Shown here: piece after piece, positions 1 to 8,678 of the stretch | How positions within the stretch are numbered: position 1 is the first letter of the stretch | How the letters are laid out: every line of letters begins with the position of its first letter | Origin: Halolamina pelagica | Lineage (GTDB): Archaea; Halobacteriota; Halobacteria; Halobacteriales; Haloferacaceae | Length of the DNA: 64,000 nt | Assembly: GCF_900115675.1 (NCBI RefSeq) | Contig: NZ_FOXI01000002.1 | Location: 62,001 to 126,000 of the forward strand | Direction of reading: 5' to 3' | Translations under genes and position numbers: made by a program | The notes under the pieces: model-generated | Databases searched by the model: none | Seen by the model: the letters and a program-made list of their open reading frames with translations, nothing else | What the model was told of the DNA's origin: nothing

Positions 1-571
1 GGGCGGCGGATTCGGCGTCCCCTACCGCGAGGACGCACCGCCGCTCGATCTCGACGCCGTCGCCGAGGCGACCCGAGAGGCCCTGGGCGAGGTCGACGCG
101 ACGCTCGCGATCGAACCTGGACGCTACGTCGTCGCCGACGCCGGCGTCCTGCTGACGCGGGTGAACACCGTGAAGGAGGCCCTCGGGACGGTCGTCGCCG
201 GCGTCGACGCCGGGATGACGACGCTGCTCCGGCCGGCGATGTACGACGCGTACCACGCGGTTCGGAACCTGGGGGGGGACACGAGCGGCCGCGAGCAGGT
301 CGGCGTCACCGTCGCCGGCCCGGTCTGTGAGACCGCGGACCTGCTCTGTGAGAACCGCCCCCTCCCCCGTCCGGAGCGCGGGGACCTGCTCACGGTGGGG
401 AACGCCGGCGCGTACGGCTACGAGATGGCGTCGACGTACAACTCCCGGCCCCGGCCCGCGGAAGTCACTGTCGACGGCGACCTCCTCCGCCGGCGCGAGA
501 CGCTCGCGGACGTGAGCCGGCTCGACGCGCCGGGGGAGTCAAGCCGCCGGAGCGACGAGAGGGAGCCATGA
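1..571 (+). CDS. lysA: Diaminopimelate decarboxylase, C-terminal part (5' end outside window)
   Basis: PLP-dependent decarboxylation of meso-diaminopimelate to lysine, the last step of the DAP pathway. The window opens in frame 2 inside the gene, at a glycine-rich GGGFG loop that binds the PLP phosphate in this family. An EPGRY motif, a VCET segment (family CES/CET, substrate contact) and the C-terminal NAGAYGYEMAS signature follow. The first bases of the gene are missing, so only about 189 residues are visible. Its stop overlaps the start of dapF by 4 nt (ATGA), indicating translational coupling. The start inside the window at 161 is not the true start. Confidence 0.93.
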   Translation, partial: GGGFGVPYREDAPPLDLDAVAEATREALGEVDATLAIEPGRYVVADAGVLLTRVNTVKEALGTVVAGVDAGMTTLLRPAMYDAYHAVRNLGGDTSGREQVGVTVAGPVCETADLLCENRPLPRPERGDLLTVGNAGAYGYEMASTYNSRPRPAEVTVDGDLLRRRETLADVSRLDAPGESSRRSDEREP

Positions 572-1452
572 GCGTCCCGTTCGAGAAGTACGACGGCGCG
601 GGCAACGACTTCGTGGTGGTGGACGCAGACGACGGCGCCGTCGAGGACCGCGCCGCGTTCGCCCGCGCTCACTGCGACCGGGAGACGGGCGTGGTCGACG
701 GGGCGGGGGGGCGCCGCGGCGCCGACGGCGTCCTCTTCCTCTCACTCGATGGCGACACCGACCCAGCAACGGTGACGATGACCCTGGTCCAGCCGGACGG
801 CTCCGTCGCCGAGATGTGCGGCAACGGCGCGCGCTGCGTGGCCGCGTGGGCGGCCGACCGATCGGGGGCGTCGACCGTCGCCATCGACACGCCAGCGGGC
901 CGCCGGCGCGCGGTCGTCGAGGAGGAGGTCGCCGTGGAGATGGGGACGCCGACGTTCGATCCCGGGGCGGTCCCGCTCGCGGGCGACGACCCCGCGATCG
1001 ACGCGACGCTCGACGAACTCGACGGAACGCCGGCGGCGGGGCTGTCGGTGACGGCGGTCAACACCGGCGTGCCCCACGCAGTCGTCTTCGTCGACGACGT
1101 GGAGGCGGTCGACATCGACGCCGTCGCGCCGCCGATCCGCCACGCCGACACGTTCCCCGAGGGCGCGAACGTCACGTTCGCGGCTCGGGAGGGGGACGGC
1201 TACCGCCAGCGCACCTTCGAGCGCGGCGTCGAGGGGGAGACCCGCGCCTGCGGCACCGGCGCCGTCGCCGTCGCCGCCGCCGCGGCGCGCCTCGGCCACC
1301 TGTCCGACGCCGGCGAGACGAACTGGGTCACCGTGACACCGCCGGGGGGCGAACTCGGTGTCGCGGTCCCCGACGACGGACCGGCGCGCCTGCGCGGCCC
1401 CGCCGAGAAGCGCTTCGAGGGGGAGCTTCCCGTTCCGGGGGGCGAACAGTGA
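568..1452 (+). CDS. dapF: Diaminopimelate epimerase DapF
   Basis: A 294-residue cofactor-independent racemase converting LL- to meso-diaminopimelate. Both catalytic thiols are present: Cys84 in the EMCGNGARC motif and Cys228 in ETRACGTG. The N-terminal GAGNDF substrate loop is also there. Length is typical (about 275-295). The ATG overlaps the lysA stop and the gene's own TGA overlaps the GTG of dapE, so lysA-dapF-dapE form one coupled operon. Haloarchaea lack peptidoglycan, so DAP here serves lysine synthesis. Confidence 0.95.
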   Translation: MSVPFEKYDGAGNDFVVVDADDGAVEDRAAFARAHCDRETGVVDGAGGRRGADGVLFLSLDGDTDPATVTMTLVQPDGSVAEMCGNGARCVAAWAADRSGASTVAIDTPAGRRRAVVEEEVAVEMGTPTFDPGAVPLAGDDPAIDATLDELDGTPAAGLSVTAVNTGVPHAVVFVDDVEAVDIDAVAPPIRHADTFPEGANVTFAAREGDGYRQRTFERGVEGETRACGTGAVAVAAAAARLGHLSDAGETNWVTVTPPGGELGVAVPDDGPARLRGPAEKRFEGELPVPGGEQ

Positions 1453-2627
1453 GCTTCGACCCGATCGACTTTCTCGCGGACGCGGTGCGGGCGGACTCGA
1501 CGACCGACGTGCGCGAGTCCCGCGATCTGTTGCTCGACGCGCTGCGGGACGACGAACACGACCCAGACGTCGACGCCGCCGGGAACGTCCGCGCGAGCCG
1601 CGGATCCGGGCGCCCGCACCTCGTCTTCAACACCCACCTCGACACCGTCTCGCCCCACGTTCCCTTCGAGCGCGACGGCGAGGTGATCCGCGGCCGGGGC
1701 GCCTGCGACGCGAAGGGCCCACTGGCCGCACTGCTCGCCGCGTTTCTCGAGGTAGAGATCGACGAGGGCACGCTTACGCTCGCGGTCACCCCGGACGAGG
1801 AGGCGCTCTCGACGGGCGCCCACGCGCTGATGACCGGCGAGGTGGCGCCCGGCGGTCCGGGCGAGGCGGGCGCGAGCGTCGATCCGCTCCCGGCAGTCCG
1901 CCCGGAGCCGGACGCGTTCGTCGTCGGCGAGCCGACCGGACTCGACGTCTGCACCGCCGCGCGCGGTCGGTTCGAGGGGACGATCGCGGTCGAGGGGACC
2001 GCCGCCCACGCCGCCAGCCCCGAGTCAGGCGTCAACGCCGTCTCGGCGGCGGGGCGACTGCTCGGCGCGCTGGCGGCGTTCGACGGCGTCGACGCTCACC
2101 CGCAGTTGGGCGAGGCGACGCTCGTCCCGACGGGGATCGACGGCGGGAAGTCGACGAACCAGGTACCCGCCGGCTGCGAGATCACCGTCGATCGTCGGAG
2201 CGTCCCGCCGGAGACCGCCGCGGGGTTCCGACGCGCGCTCGAAACCCACCTCGGGACGGCGGTCAGCGCCGACGCGTCGGTCTCGGTGTCGCTCACCGAG
2301 CGCGAGACGCCGTTCCTGGAGGCGTTCGCGACCGATCCCGAGGAGCCGGTCGTCGGCGAGCTCGCCGACGCCGCGGCGACCGCGAGCGAGGCGGCGGGAC
2401 TGGGCGAGTGCGGGGCGGTTCGCCCGTTCGGCGCGGCTACCGAGGCCTCGTACTTCGCGCCGGTACCGACGGTCGTGTTCGGTCCCGGCCACCTCGCCGA
2501 CGACGAAGGTGCGGTCGCCCACGCGGAACGGGAGTACGTCGAGATCCCGGCGGTGCGCGCGGCGGCGACCGCGGTTCGGACGGCGACCGAACGCCTGCTG
2601 GGTGTCGACGGGTCGTTGTCGGGCTGA
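1449..2627 (+). CDS. dapE: M20 metallopeptidase, probable succinyl-diaminopimelate desuccinylase
   Basis: A 392-residue M20/DapE-family hydrolase. Metal and catalytic residues are visible: His63 and Asp65 in NTHLDT, Asp87 in GACDAKG, and the general-base pair Glu117-Glu118 in TPDEEA. GTG at 1449 is chosen because it overlaps the dapF stop by 4 nt and no ATG lies nearby; the open frame continues upstream only as a shadow of dapF. Family and operon context (lysA, dapF) point to removal of the succinyl group from N-succinyl-LL-DAP. M20 members vary in substrate, so the exact acyl group is inferred. Confidence 0.85.
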   Translation: MSFDPIDFLADAVRADSTTDVRESRDLLLDALRDDEHDPDVDAAGNVRASRGSGRPHLVFNTHLDTVSPHVPFERDGEVIRGRGACDAKGPLAALLAAFLEVEIDEGTLTLAVTPDEEALSTGAHALMTGEVAPGGPGEAGASVDPLPAVRPEPDAFVVGEPTGLDVCTAARGRFEGTIAVEGTAAHAASPESGVNAVSAAGRLLGALAAFDGVDAHPQLGEATLVPTGIDGGKSTNQVPAGCEITVDRRSVPPETAAGFRRALETHLGTAVSADASVSVSLTERETPFLEAFATDPEEPVVGELADAAATASEAAGLGECGAVRPFGAATEASYFAPVPTVVFGPGHLADDEGAVAHAEREYVEIPAVRAAATAVRTATERLLGVDGSLSG

Positions 2628-2671
2628 GCGCCACACGCGGGTTTTTGGTCGCCGGCCGAGTTCGTCGCGAC

Positions 2672-3106
2672 ATGGCACCGTTCGTCGACGGCACGCGGCT
2701 GGGTCGCGTGCTCGCGCTGGTGGTCCTCTCGACGCTCGCGCTCACCGCGAGCTTCGTCGGGCTGGTCGGGCTGGCCGACGGCGCGGTCCGGCGGACGACC
2801 ACCCGCCTGCCGATCTACGTGACCGCGACGGCGGCCGTCTTCCTCGGTGCGGTCGTGGTGTTCGAGGAGTCCCGCGGCGGGGTGCGTGCGCTCGTCGCCG
2901 CATTCGCCGCCGGCGTCGGCACGCTGTTCGTCGTCGGGTTCGGCGGGGAGGGGATCGTCTATGCGCTCGCCGAGCCCGGCGAAGTGTTCGACCTCCAGTT
3001 GCTCGGCTACCTGCTCTCCGCGGCGCTGATGGGGACCGGCGTCGGCTACTGGGCGTGGCGCAACTGGGCGTCGCTCCGGATCGGCGGGCTCGGGGACGCG
3101 CTGTGA
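2672..3106 (+). CDS. Small multi-spanning membrane protein, unknown function
   Basis: A 144-residue protein with four probable transmembrane segments (about residues 10-35, 45-63, 70-92 and 103-125) and almost no soluble part. ATG at 2672 lies 44 nt after dapE on the same strand, with a run of five T at 2642-2646 between them. I do not recognise a named family. It resembles haloarchaeal membrane proteins with no assigned function. Confidence 0.7.
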   Translation: MAPFVDGTRLGRVLALVVLSTLALTASFVGLVGLADGAVRRTTTRLPIYVTATAAVFLGAVVVFEESRGGVRALVAAFAAGVGTLFVVGFGGEGIVYALAEPGEVFDLQLLGYLLSAALMGTGVGYWAWRNWASLRIGGLGDAL

Positions 3107-3212
3107 CGGATACCGGCTGAAACGCTCGAAATTGGCGGAATTTCTGGCCTATCTCCGGCGTGGAGGAATTACTGCGGGTCGCTTATGTGGATCCGGGATA
3201 GAGTGATGAGGT

Positions 3213-4013
3213 ATGGGAGAGGATGGGACGGCACTCCGGAACGGGCGACCAGTGCTGGGGACACTGCTCGATCCCACCGGGGACACACAGGCACGGGAAC
3301 TCTCCTTCGCACTGGCGCGGGAGGGGAACCGGCCCGTACGCCTCCTCTCGCCCGGGCGGACGCCCGACGCGCAGGGGTCGTCGACGGCGGCCCAAGCCGA
3401 CGGGCCGCCGGTCCAGTTCGCCTGTACCGAGAACGCCGTCCGGACGGGCCGTTCGCCCGCCGCCGTCGTCGCGGAGGAGGCTGCCGAGGCGAGTGCCGCC
3501 GTGGTGACCGTCGAGCGCCCGGCGTCGGAGTCGCCCGGCCCGGGCCTCCGGCGGGAGACGACCGACCGCATCGTCGCGAACAGCCCGACCGATACCGTCG
3601 TCGCCAACGGCTGCGGGGAGTTGGACGATCTGGCGTCGATCCTCGTTCCGGTCGCGGGCGGCCCCCACACCGAACTCACGGTCCGGGTGGCGCGTGCGCT
3701 GGCCGAGCGCGAGAACGCGTGGGTCGAACTGTTCACCGTCGTGCCCGCGGACGCCGACGCCGACCGGCGCTCGGCAGCAGCAGGCCACCTCGCGGAGGCG
3801 CGGCAGTACCTCGGCGAGTTCGAGGAGTTCGACACCTGGCTCTACGAGGCGGACGATCCGGCCTCGGCGATCGCCGAACAGTCGGCGTACTACGACGCGA
3901 TCGTGATGGGCGCGCCGACGAAGGGCCGCCTCAAGCGCGTGGTGTTCGGCTCGACGCCGGACAGCGTCGACGAGTGTGTCGACATCCCCGTGATCACGGC
4001 CACCTCGAAGTAG
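3213..4013 (+). CDS. Universal stress protein (UspA-like), divergent N-terminal half
   Basis: A 266-residue protein. The last 120 residues resemble a UspA domain, ending in YDAIVMGAP, then GRLKRVVFGSTPDSV (a weak form of the G-x2-G-x9-G-S/T nucleotide-binding loop) and a DIPVITATSK tail. The first half is a degenerate Usp-like fold. A TATA-like cgcttatgtg at about 3180-3189 sits 27 nt before the ATG, consistent with a leaderless transcript. The stop abuts the stop of the convergent zinc-ribbon gene with no gap. Confidence 0.8.
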   Translation: MGEDGTALRNGRPVLGTLLDPTGDTQARELSFALAREGNRPVRLLSPGRTPDAQGSSTAAQADGPPVQFACTENAVRTGRSPAAVVAEEAAEASAAVVTVERPASESPGPGLRRETTDRIVANSPTDTVVANGCGELDDLASILVPVAGGPHTELTVRVARALAERENAWVELFTVVPADADADRRSAAAGHLAEARQYLGEFEEFDTWLYEADDPASAIAEQSAYYDAIVMGAPTKGRLKRVVFGSTPDSVDECVDIPVITATSK

Positions 4014-4244
4014 CTACCCGAGGAACAGGTCGACCATGTTCCCCGAACTCTGCCCCCGGTAGAGCTCCGAGTAGCCGCAGTTGGCGCAGGAGACCACGTC
4101 GAACTGCCGGTTCTGTACGTCGAACATCTTCGAGAGCCCGGTGCCGCTGGTGGCGATCTCGTCGATCTCGGTCTCGGTGTGGCCGCATTTCGGGCAGCCG
4201 TCCTCGCGATCCTGTCGTCCCAGGTCGTCGGTCGGAGGGCACAT
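4014..4244 (-). CDS. Zinc-ribbon nucleic-acid-binding protein (DUF2082-like)
   Basis: A 76-residue protein with two zinc knuckles: Cys17/Cys20 in CPKCGH and Cys53/Cys56 in CANCGYSEL. Between them lies a GTGLSKMFDVQNRQF stretch typical, as I recall, of the DUF2082 family of small zinc-ribbon proteins. The role is unknown, probably nucleic-acid or protein binding. A perfect 18-nt palindrome covers its start codon (see 4242-4259). A T-rich ctttttg at about 4271-4277 on this strand would serve as a TATA box 27 nt upstream. Confidence 0.82.
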   Translation of the reverse strand: MCPPTDDLGRQDREDGCPKCGHTETEIDEIATSGTGLSKMFDVQNRQFDVVSCANCGYSELYRGQSSGNMVDLFLG

Positions 4245-4259
4245 ACGGCTGGCCGTATG
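4242..4259 (-). promoter_or_regulatory. 18-nt palindrome over the start codon of the zinc-ribbon gene
   Basis: On the minus strand it reads CATACGGCCAGCCGTATG, a perfect 8-bp inverted repeat with a 2-nt spacer. The final ATG of the palindrome is the start codon of the downstream gene. It occupies roughly -15 to +3, between the putative TATA box and the coding start. That is a classic place for a repressor operator, but the binding factor is unknown. Confidence 0.6.
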
Positions 4260-4321
4260 GCCGAAGCGAGCAAAAAGCTACCCCCGTAACCACTTTTGGC
4301 TTCCCGCACCGTCTCGCCGCC

Positions 4322-4561
4322 ATGCCCGCCGTTGGCGCGCTGTTCGCCCTCCTGGTCGTGCTCTCGATCGCGGGGACGATCGGCCTCTGGTACGCCATCG
4401 ACGGCGAGACCGACGACACACGGATCATGAGCCGCGGCGACGCCGAGCGGGCGGCGCGGAAGGACACCGACGAGAACGGAGCCGATACGGGGGCGAACCG
4501 TGATAGGGGAGCAGACACGGCGTGGAGCGTCGACGACCGCGAGGGCGACGACGCCCGCTAG
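4322..4561 (+). CDS. Small single-span membrane-anchored acidic protein
   Basis: A 79-residue protein with one N-terminal hydrophobic segment (residues 3-27) followed by a charged tail rich in Asp, Glu, Arg and Asn with low complexity. ATG at 4322 is the first start after a promoter-like region shared with the divergent zinc-ribbon gene. Its TAG stop and the CTA (stop) of convergent purB share the tetranucleotide CTAG at 4558-4561. Function is unknown. Confidence 0.65.
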   Translation: MPAVGALFALLVVLSIAGTIGLWYAIDGETDDTRIMSRGDAERAARKDTDENGADTGANRDRGADTAWSVDDREGDDAR

Positions 4562-5946
4562 TCGAGTTCGTCGACGAGGTCGTCGGCGACGCCGGTGTAG
4601 CCGGCGGGCGTGAGCGCCCGCAGTTCCGTGCGCACGTCCTCCTCCACGTCGAGCTCGTCGAACAGCTCGCGGAAGTCAGCGAGCGTCACGCGCTGCCCCC
4701 GGGTCAGCTCCTTCACGCGCTCGTAGGCCTCGGTGTCGCCCTCGCGGCGGAGGATCGTCTGCACCGCCTCGCCGATGATCTCGGGCGTGGCCTCCAGTTC
4801 CTCACGCATCACCTGCTCGTTGGGGACGACTTTCCCCAGCCCGGTCGCCGTCTTGCGGTAGCCGATGAGGCAGTGGGCGAAGGCGGCGCCGACGTTGCGC
4901 TTGACCGTCGAGTCCGAGAGGTCCCGCTGAAGCCGCGAGGAGGTGACGTAGTCCCGGAGGAAGGTCAGGTCCGAGTTGGCCTTCGAGAGGTTCCCCTCGC
5001 TGTTCTCGAAGTCGATGGGATTGACCTTGTGGGGCATCGTCGACGACCCGGTCTCGCTCGACTCGCTCTCCTGGCCGAGGTAGCGGTCCGAGACGTAGCG
5101 CCACACGTCCCGATCGAGGTCGAGGAGGACGTTGTTCACGCCGGCGAGCGCGTCGAACAGCGCCGCGAGGTCGTCACAGGGGTTGATCTGGGTCGCGAGC
5201 GGGGTGTGCTCGAGGCCGAGGTCGTCGACGAACGCGGCCGAGAACGCCCGCCAGTCCACATCGGGGTAGGCGGCGACGTGGGCGGCGTAGGTGCCCGAGG
5301 CACCGGCGAGTTTCCCGGAGAGGGCCTCCACGGCCGCCCGCACCCGCGCCTCAGCGCGGCCGAGGCGGGCGGCGACGACGGCCATCTCCTTGCCGAACGT
5401 CGTCGGCGTCGCCGGCTGGCCGTGGGTGCGCGCGAGCATCGGCACGTCCCGGTACTCCCGGGCCATCCTGGTCAGCGCGTCACGGATCGCCTCGATGGCG
5501 GGCAGGAGGACCTCCTCGACGGCGCCCTTGGCGTTCAGGCGGTGCGCGAGGTTGTTCACGTCCTCGCTGGTGAGCCCGAAGTGGATCCAGGGGTGGAGGC
5601 GCTCGGGCGTCTCGGTCCGGAGGAAGTACTCGACGGCCTTCACGTCGTGGCGGGTGGCCGCGAACTCCTCGGTCCCCTCGGTCTCGATTCGTTTGACCAG
5701 CGCGGCGTCGTCGGCGTCGAACCCGTCGACGACCTCGCGGAGGTGGGCGCGCTCCTCGGGGGTGACTTCGCAGTCGACGGCCTCGGCGTCGGCGAGCGCG
5801 AGCAGGTACTCGACCTCGACGCGCAGGCGTGCCTCGATCAGCGCGGCCTCGCTGGCGTACGGCACCAAATCCGCGGTCTTGCCGGCGTACCGGCCGTCGA
5901 GCGGCGAGACGGCCGCGAGCGGCGACTCGCGGGGGAGATCGTTCAT
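4558..5946 (-). CDS. purB: Adenylosuccinate lyase
   Basis: A 462-residue member of the fumarase/aspartase superfamily. It cleaves SAICAR to AICAR and adenylosuccinate to AMP, releasing fumarate. The family signature SSTMPHKVNP (flexible catalytic loop with the catalytic serine) is present, as are an N-terminal SPLDGRYAGK and a THGQPATPTTFGKE segment with the conserved histidine. It is divergent from the purNH fusion 177 bp away, so two purine genes share an intergenic control region. Confidence 0.96.
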   Translation of the reverse strand: MNDLPRESPLAAVSPLDGRYAGKTADLVPYASEAALIEARLRVEVEYLLALADAEAVDCEVTPEERAHLREVVDGFDADDAALVKRIETEGTEEFAATRHDVKAVEYFLRTETPERLHPWIHFGLTSEDVNNLAHRLNAKGAVEEVLLPAIEAIRDALTRMAREYRDVPMLARTHGQPATPTTFGKEMAVVAARLGRAEARVRAAVEALSGKLAGASGTYAAHVAAYPDVDWRAFSAAFVDDLGLEHTPLATQINPCDDLAALFDALAGVNNVLLDLDRDVWRYVSDRYLGQESESSETGSSTMPHKVNPIDFENSEGNLSKANSDLTFLRDYVTSSRLQRDLSDSTVKRNVGAAFAHCLIGYRKTATGLGKVVPNEQVMREELEATPEIIGEAVQTILRREGDTEAYERVKELTRGQRVTLADFRELFDELDVEEDVRTELRALTPAGYTGVADDLVDELD

Positions 5947-6123
5947 ACCCGAGGCTCACCCGGGCAGTCACAAAACCCTGCCGGAGCCGCGGCGCCCGTG
6001 AGGCATCCACGTGTATACGTTCGTCGAGATATGCCCCGTTCTCCCCTCGATCTATCCTCGAACGTGCCTATCGGCCGGGTCCCGACCGCAACGCTCTTTG
6101 TCCGTTCGCCCGGGAACTCGACC

Positions 6124-7740
6124 ATGAAGATCGCCGGTATCGCGGGCAACCGCGGCCGAAACCTTCTGCACATTGCGAACATTTCGCCCGGCGGCGCCGA
6201 GCTCTCGGTCGTCGTCGCGAACGGCGAGGACGCGCCGGTGCTCGACGACGCCGCGGAACGCGGGATCCCGAGCGTCGGTGTCGAGCGCGGGGACGACGAG
6301 TCACGCGAGTCCCACGAGGAACGGCTCCTCGACGCGCTCGGCGAGCACGAGTTCGACGTGGTCTGTCTGGACGGGTTCATGCGGGTCCTGAGTCCGGAAT
6401 TTCTGGACAGCGTGGACACTGTGCTCAACGTCCACCCGTCGATCCTACCGGCGTTCCCCGGCGCCGACGCCCACGCGCAGGTCCTCGACGCGAACGTCCG
6501 GACGACGGGAGCGACGGTCCACATCGCCACCGAGGCCGTCGACGACGGGCCGATCGTCACCCAGGAGACCGTCCCGGTGTTCGAGGACGACGACGAGGCC
6601 TCGCTGAAGGAGCGCGTGCTCCACGAGGCGGAGTTCGAGGCCTACCCACGCGCAGTCCGGTGGTTCGCCGAGGGCGCCGTCGAGGTCGAACGTGACGACC
6701 AGGGGCGCCCGGTCGGCGTCGACCTCGCGACCGACGTTCGCGGCGACCTGCCCGCGCGCCGGACCGTCTCGAACCGCCGCGAGGACGACCTGCGCTACGG
6801 GGAGAACCCCCACCAGGACGCCGCGGTCTACGCCAGCGACGCGAGCGAGGAGCCCAGTGTGGTCCACGCGCCCCAGTTGAACGAGGGCGCGAAGGCGCTG
6901 TCGTACAACAACTACAACGACGCCGACGGCGCGCTGAACCTGATCAAGGAGTTCGAGGCGCCGGCGGCGGCGGTCATCAAGCACACCAACCCGGCCGGCT
7001 GTGCGACCGCCGACACGCTGGCGGACGCCTACCGCGACGCGCTCGCGACCGACGCCAAGTCCGCCTTCGGCGGCATCGTCGCGCTCAACCGCGAGTGCGA
7101 CGCCGAGACCGCCGGGGAGATCGTCGACTCGTTCAAGGAGGTCGTCGTGGCGCCCGGCTACACCGACGACGCGCTGGACGTGCTCACCGGGAAGGACAAC
7201 CTCCGCGTGCTCGACGTGGGCGACCGAACCGAGGACAACACGCTCGGCCCCGCGGACCGCACGGAGCGCTTCACGGAGAAGGCGCTCGTGGGCGGCCGGC
7301 TCGTGCAGGAGCGCGACCGCTCCACGATCACCCGCGAGGATCTGGAGGTCGCCACCGAGCGCGAACCCACCGAGGAACAGCTCGAGACGATGCTGTTCGC
7401 CTGGAAGGTGCTCAAACACGTCAAGTCCAACGGTATCCTGATCGCCGACGGCACTGAAACCGTCGGTGTCGGGATGGGGCAGGTCTCCCGCGTCGACGCC
7501 GTCGAACTGGCGGCGATGAAGGCCGAGAAGGACGCCGACGGGAAGTCCGCCGAGGGCGCCGTCGTCGCCTCGGACGCGTTCTTCCCGTTCCCGGACGCCG
7601 TCGAGGCGGCCGCCGACGCCGGCGTCGAGGCGGTGATCCAGCCCGGCGGCTCCGTGAACGACGACGACGTGATCGAGGCCGCCGACGAGCTGGGGCTGGC
7701 GATGGTGCTGACCGGGCAGCGCGCGTTCCGTCACGACTGA
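6124..7740 (+). CDS. purH: PurN-PurH fusion: GAR/AICAR formyltransferase
   Basis: A 538-residue two-domain protein. Residues 1 to about 195 are PurN-like (GAR transformylase fold) with the catalytic triad positions Asn102, His104 (NVHPS) and Asp140 (AVDDGP). Residues about 215-538 form the AICAR transformylase domain of PurH, with LRYGENPHQ and the catalytic Lys286-His287 (KHTNPAG). The MGS-like IMP cyclohydrolase domain of bacterial PurH is absent; archaea use PurO instead, which is not in this window. ATG 6124 is the only start placing the PurN domain at the N terminus. The open frame extends far upstream only as antisense to purB. Confidence 0.92.
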   Translation: MKIAGIAGNRGRNLLHIANISPGGAELSVVVANGEDAPVLDDAAERGIPSVGVERGDDESRESHEERLLDALGEHEFDVVCLDGFMRVLSPEFLDSVDTVLNVHPSILPAFPGADAHAQVLDANVRTTGATVHIATEAVDDGPIVTQETVPVFEDDDEASLKERVLHEAEFEAYPRAVRWFAEGAVEVERDDQGRPVGVDLATDVRGDLPARRTVSNRREDDLRYGENPHQDAAVYASDASEEPSVVHAPQLNEGAKALSYNNYNDADGALNLIKEFEAPAAAVIKHTNPAGCATADTLADAYRDALATDAKSAFGGIVALNRECDAETAGEIVDSFKEVVVAPGYTDDALDVLTGKDNLRVLDVGDRTEDNTLGPADRTERFTEKALVGGRLVQERDRSTITREDLEVATEREPTEEQLETMLFAWKVLKHVKSNGILIADGTETVGVGMGQVSRVDAVELAAMKAEKDADGKSAEGAVVASDAFFPFPDAVEAAADAGVEAVIQPGGSVNDDDVIEAADELGLAMVLTGQRAFRHD

Positions 7741-7768
7741 GGGGCTGCGACACCGTTTTCGACTGGTT

Positions 7769-7782
7769 TCCACGTTCGTGGA
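7769..7782. promoter_or_regulatory. Perfect 14-nt palindrome upstream of the ECF transporter operon
   Basis: TCCACGTTCGTGGA is a 6-bp inverted repeat around TT. It lies about 60 nt before the S-component ATG and about 23 nt upstream of a TATA-like atttatgcc (7805-7813, 29 nt before the ATG). The position fits an activator or repressor site controlling the importer. It could instead be part of the purNH terminator, because it lies only about 28 nt after that stop. Confidence 0.4.
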
Positions 7783-7841
7783 TAGCTCTCGCCGGGTGAC
7801 GGAGGATTTATGCCCTTCTGTGCAAGCCTTCCACCCGTTCC

Positions 7842-8636
7842 ATGCGAGAACTACTCACGATGTGGCGCGACACGCGGATGGTAATGCTGGTGGCCGTCGT
7901 CGCGGCGGTGTACGCGGCGCTTCTGATACCGTTCAAGCTGTTCACCATCCTCCCGGGACTGACGAGCATTCGCCCGGCGAACGTCCTCCCCGTGTTCTTC
8001 GGGATCGCGTTCGGCCCGGCCGCCGCGTGGGGGTCGGCGATCGGGAACCTCATCGGCGACGTGTTCGGGGGGACGTTCGGTCCCGGCAGCGTCGGCGGGT
8101 TCGTCGGGAACTTCTTCTTCGGGCTGGTCGGCTACAAGCTCTGGGGGAACCTCGGCCCGCTCTCCAGCGGCGAGGAGCCGGACTTCCGCGACCAGCGGCT
8201 CCGACAGCTGATCGAGTACGTCGCCGTCGCCGTCGCCGCCGCCGCGGCGTGTGCGGCGATCATCGCCTGGGTCGTCGACGCGCTGGAGCTCGTCCCGTTC
8301 TCGGTGCTGGGGCCGATCATCCTCACGAACAACGCGGTGTCGGCCATCGTCCTCGGCCCGCCGCTGTTCTACCTCGCGTACCCGCGTGTCAAGGAGATGG
8401 GACTGCTCTACCCCGACGTGCTCCGGAACGAGGACCTCCCGGATAGAGCCAACTCGGCGGGCGCGTGGGCGATCCTCGTGGTCCCGCTCGTCTGGATCGG
8501 TATCGCGGTGTTCGTCCTCGGCGGCGCGCCCGGTTCCACCGCACAGATCGGGCTGGGTGCCGTCGGCTTCCTCGTCACCGCAGCCGCGGCGTACGTCGCG
8601 GGCGAGAACTTCTCGGCCGTCGTCCGGGACGCGTGA
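7842..8636 (+). CDS. ECF transporter S component (substrate-binding membrane protein), substrate unknown
   Basis: A 264-residue integral membrane protein with about six or seven spans. The segment RPANVLPVFFGIAFGP, followed by a small-residue helix (GSAIGNLIGD), is typical of vitamin-type ECF S components of the QueT/YkoE kind. Directly downstream are a fused double ABC ATPase and an EcfT, so this is a dedicated (group I-like) ECF importer. Substrate is not deducible from sequence. Candidates are a thiamine precursor, a queuosine precursor or another vitamin. Confidence 0.82.
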   Translation: MRELLTMWRDTRMVMLVAVVAAVYAALLIPFKLFTILPGLTSIRPANVLPVFFGIAFGPAAAWGSAIGNLIGDVFGGTFGPGSVGGFVGNFFFGLVGYKLWGNLGPLSSGEEPDFRDQRLRQLIEYVAVAVAAAAACAAIIAWVVDALELVPFSVLGPIILTNNAVSAIVLGPPLFYLAYPRVKEMGLLYPDVLRNEDLPDRANSAGAWAILVVPLVWIGIAVFVLGGAPGSTAQIGLGAVGFLVTAAAAYVAGENFSAVVRDA

Positions 8637-8678
8637 GAAGGGAAACGGCTTTCGGCGGCCGACACGCGTGTCCATCCG

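Noticed and set aside
816-1448. Arg-rich 5' extension of the dapE frame
   Set aside because: It is a shadow of dapF in another frame. The true protein begins at GTG 1449, overlapping the dapF stop.
4522-6123. Long open frame upstream of purNH on the plus strand
   Set aside because: It is antisense to purB and lacks any family motif. The PurN fold begins at ATG 6124.
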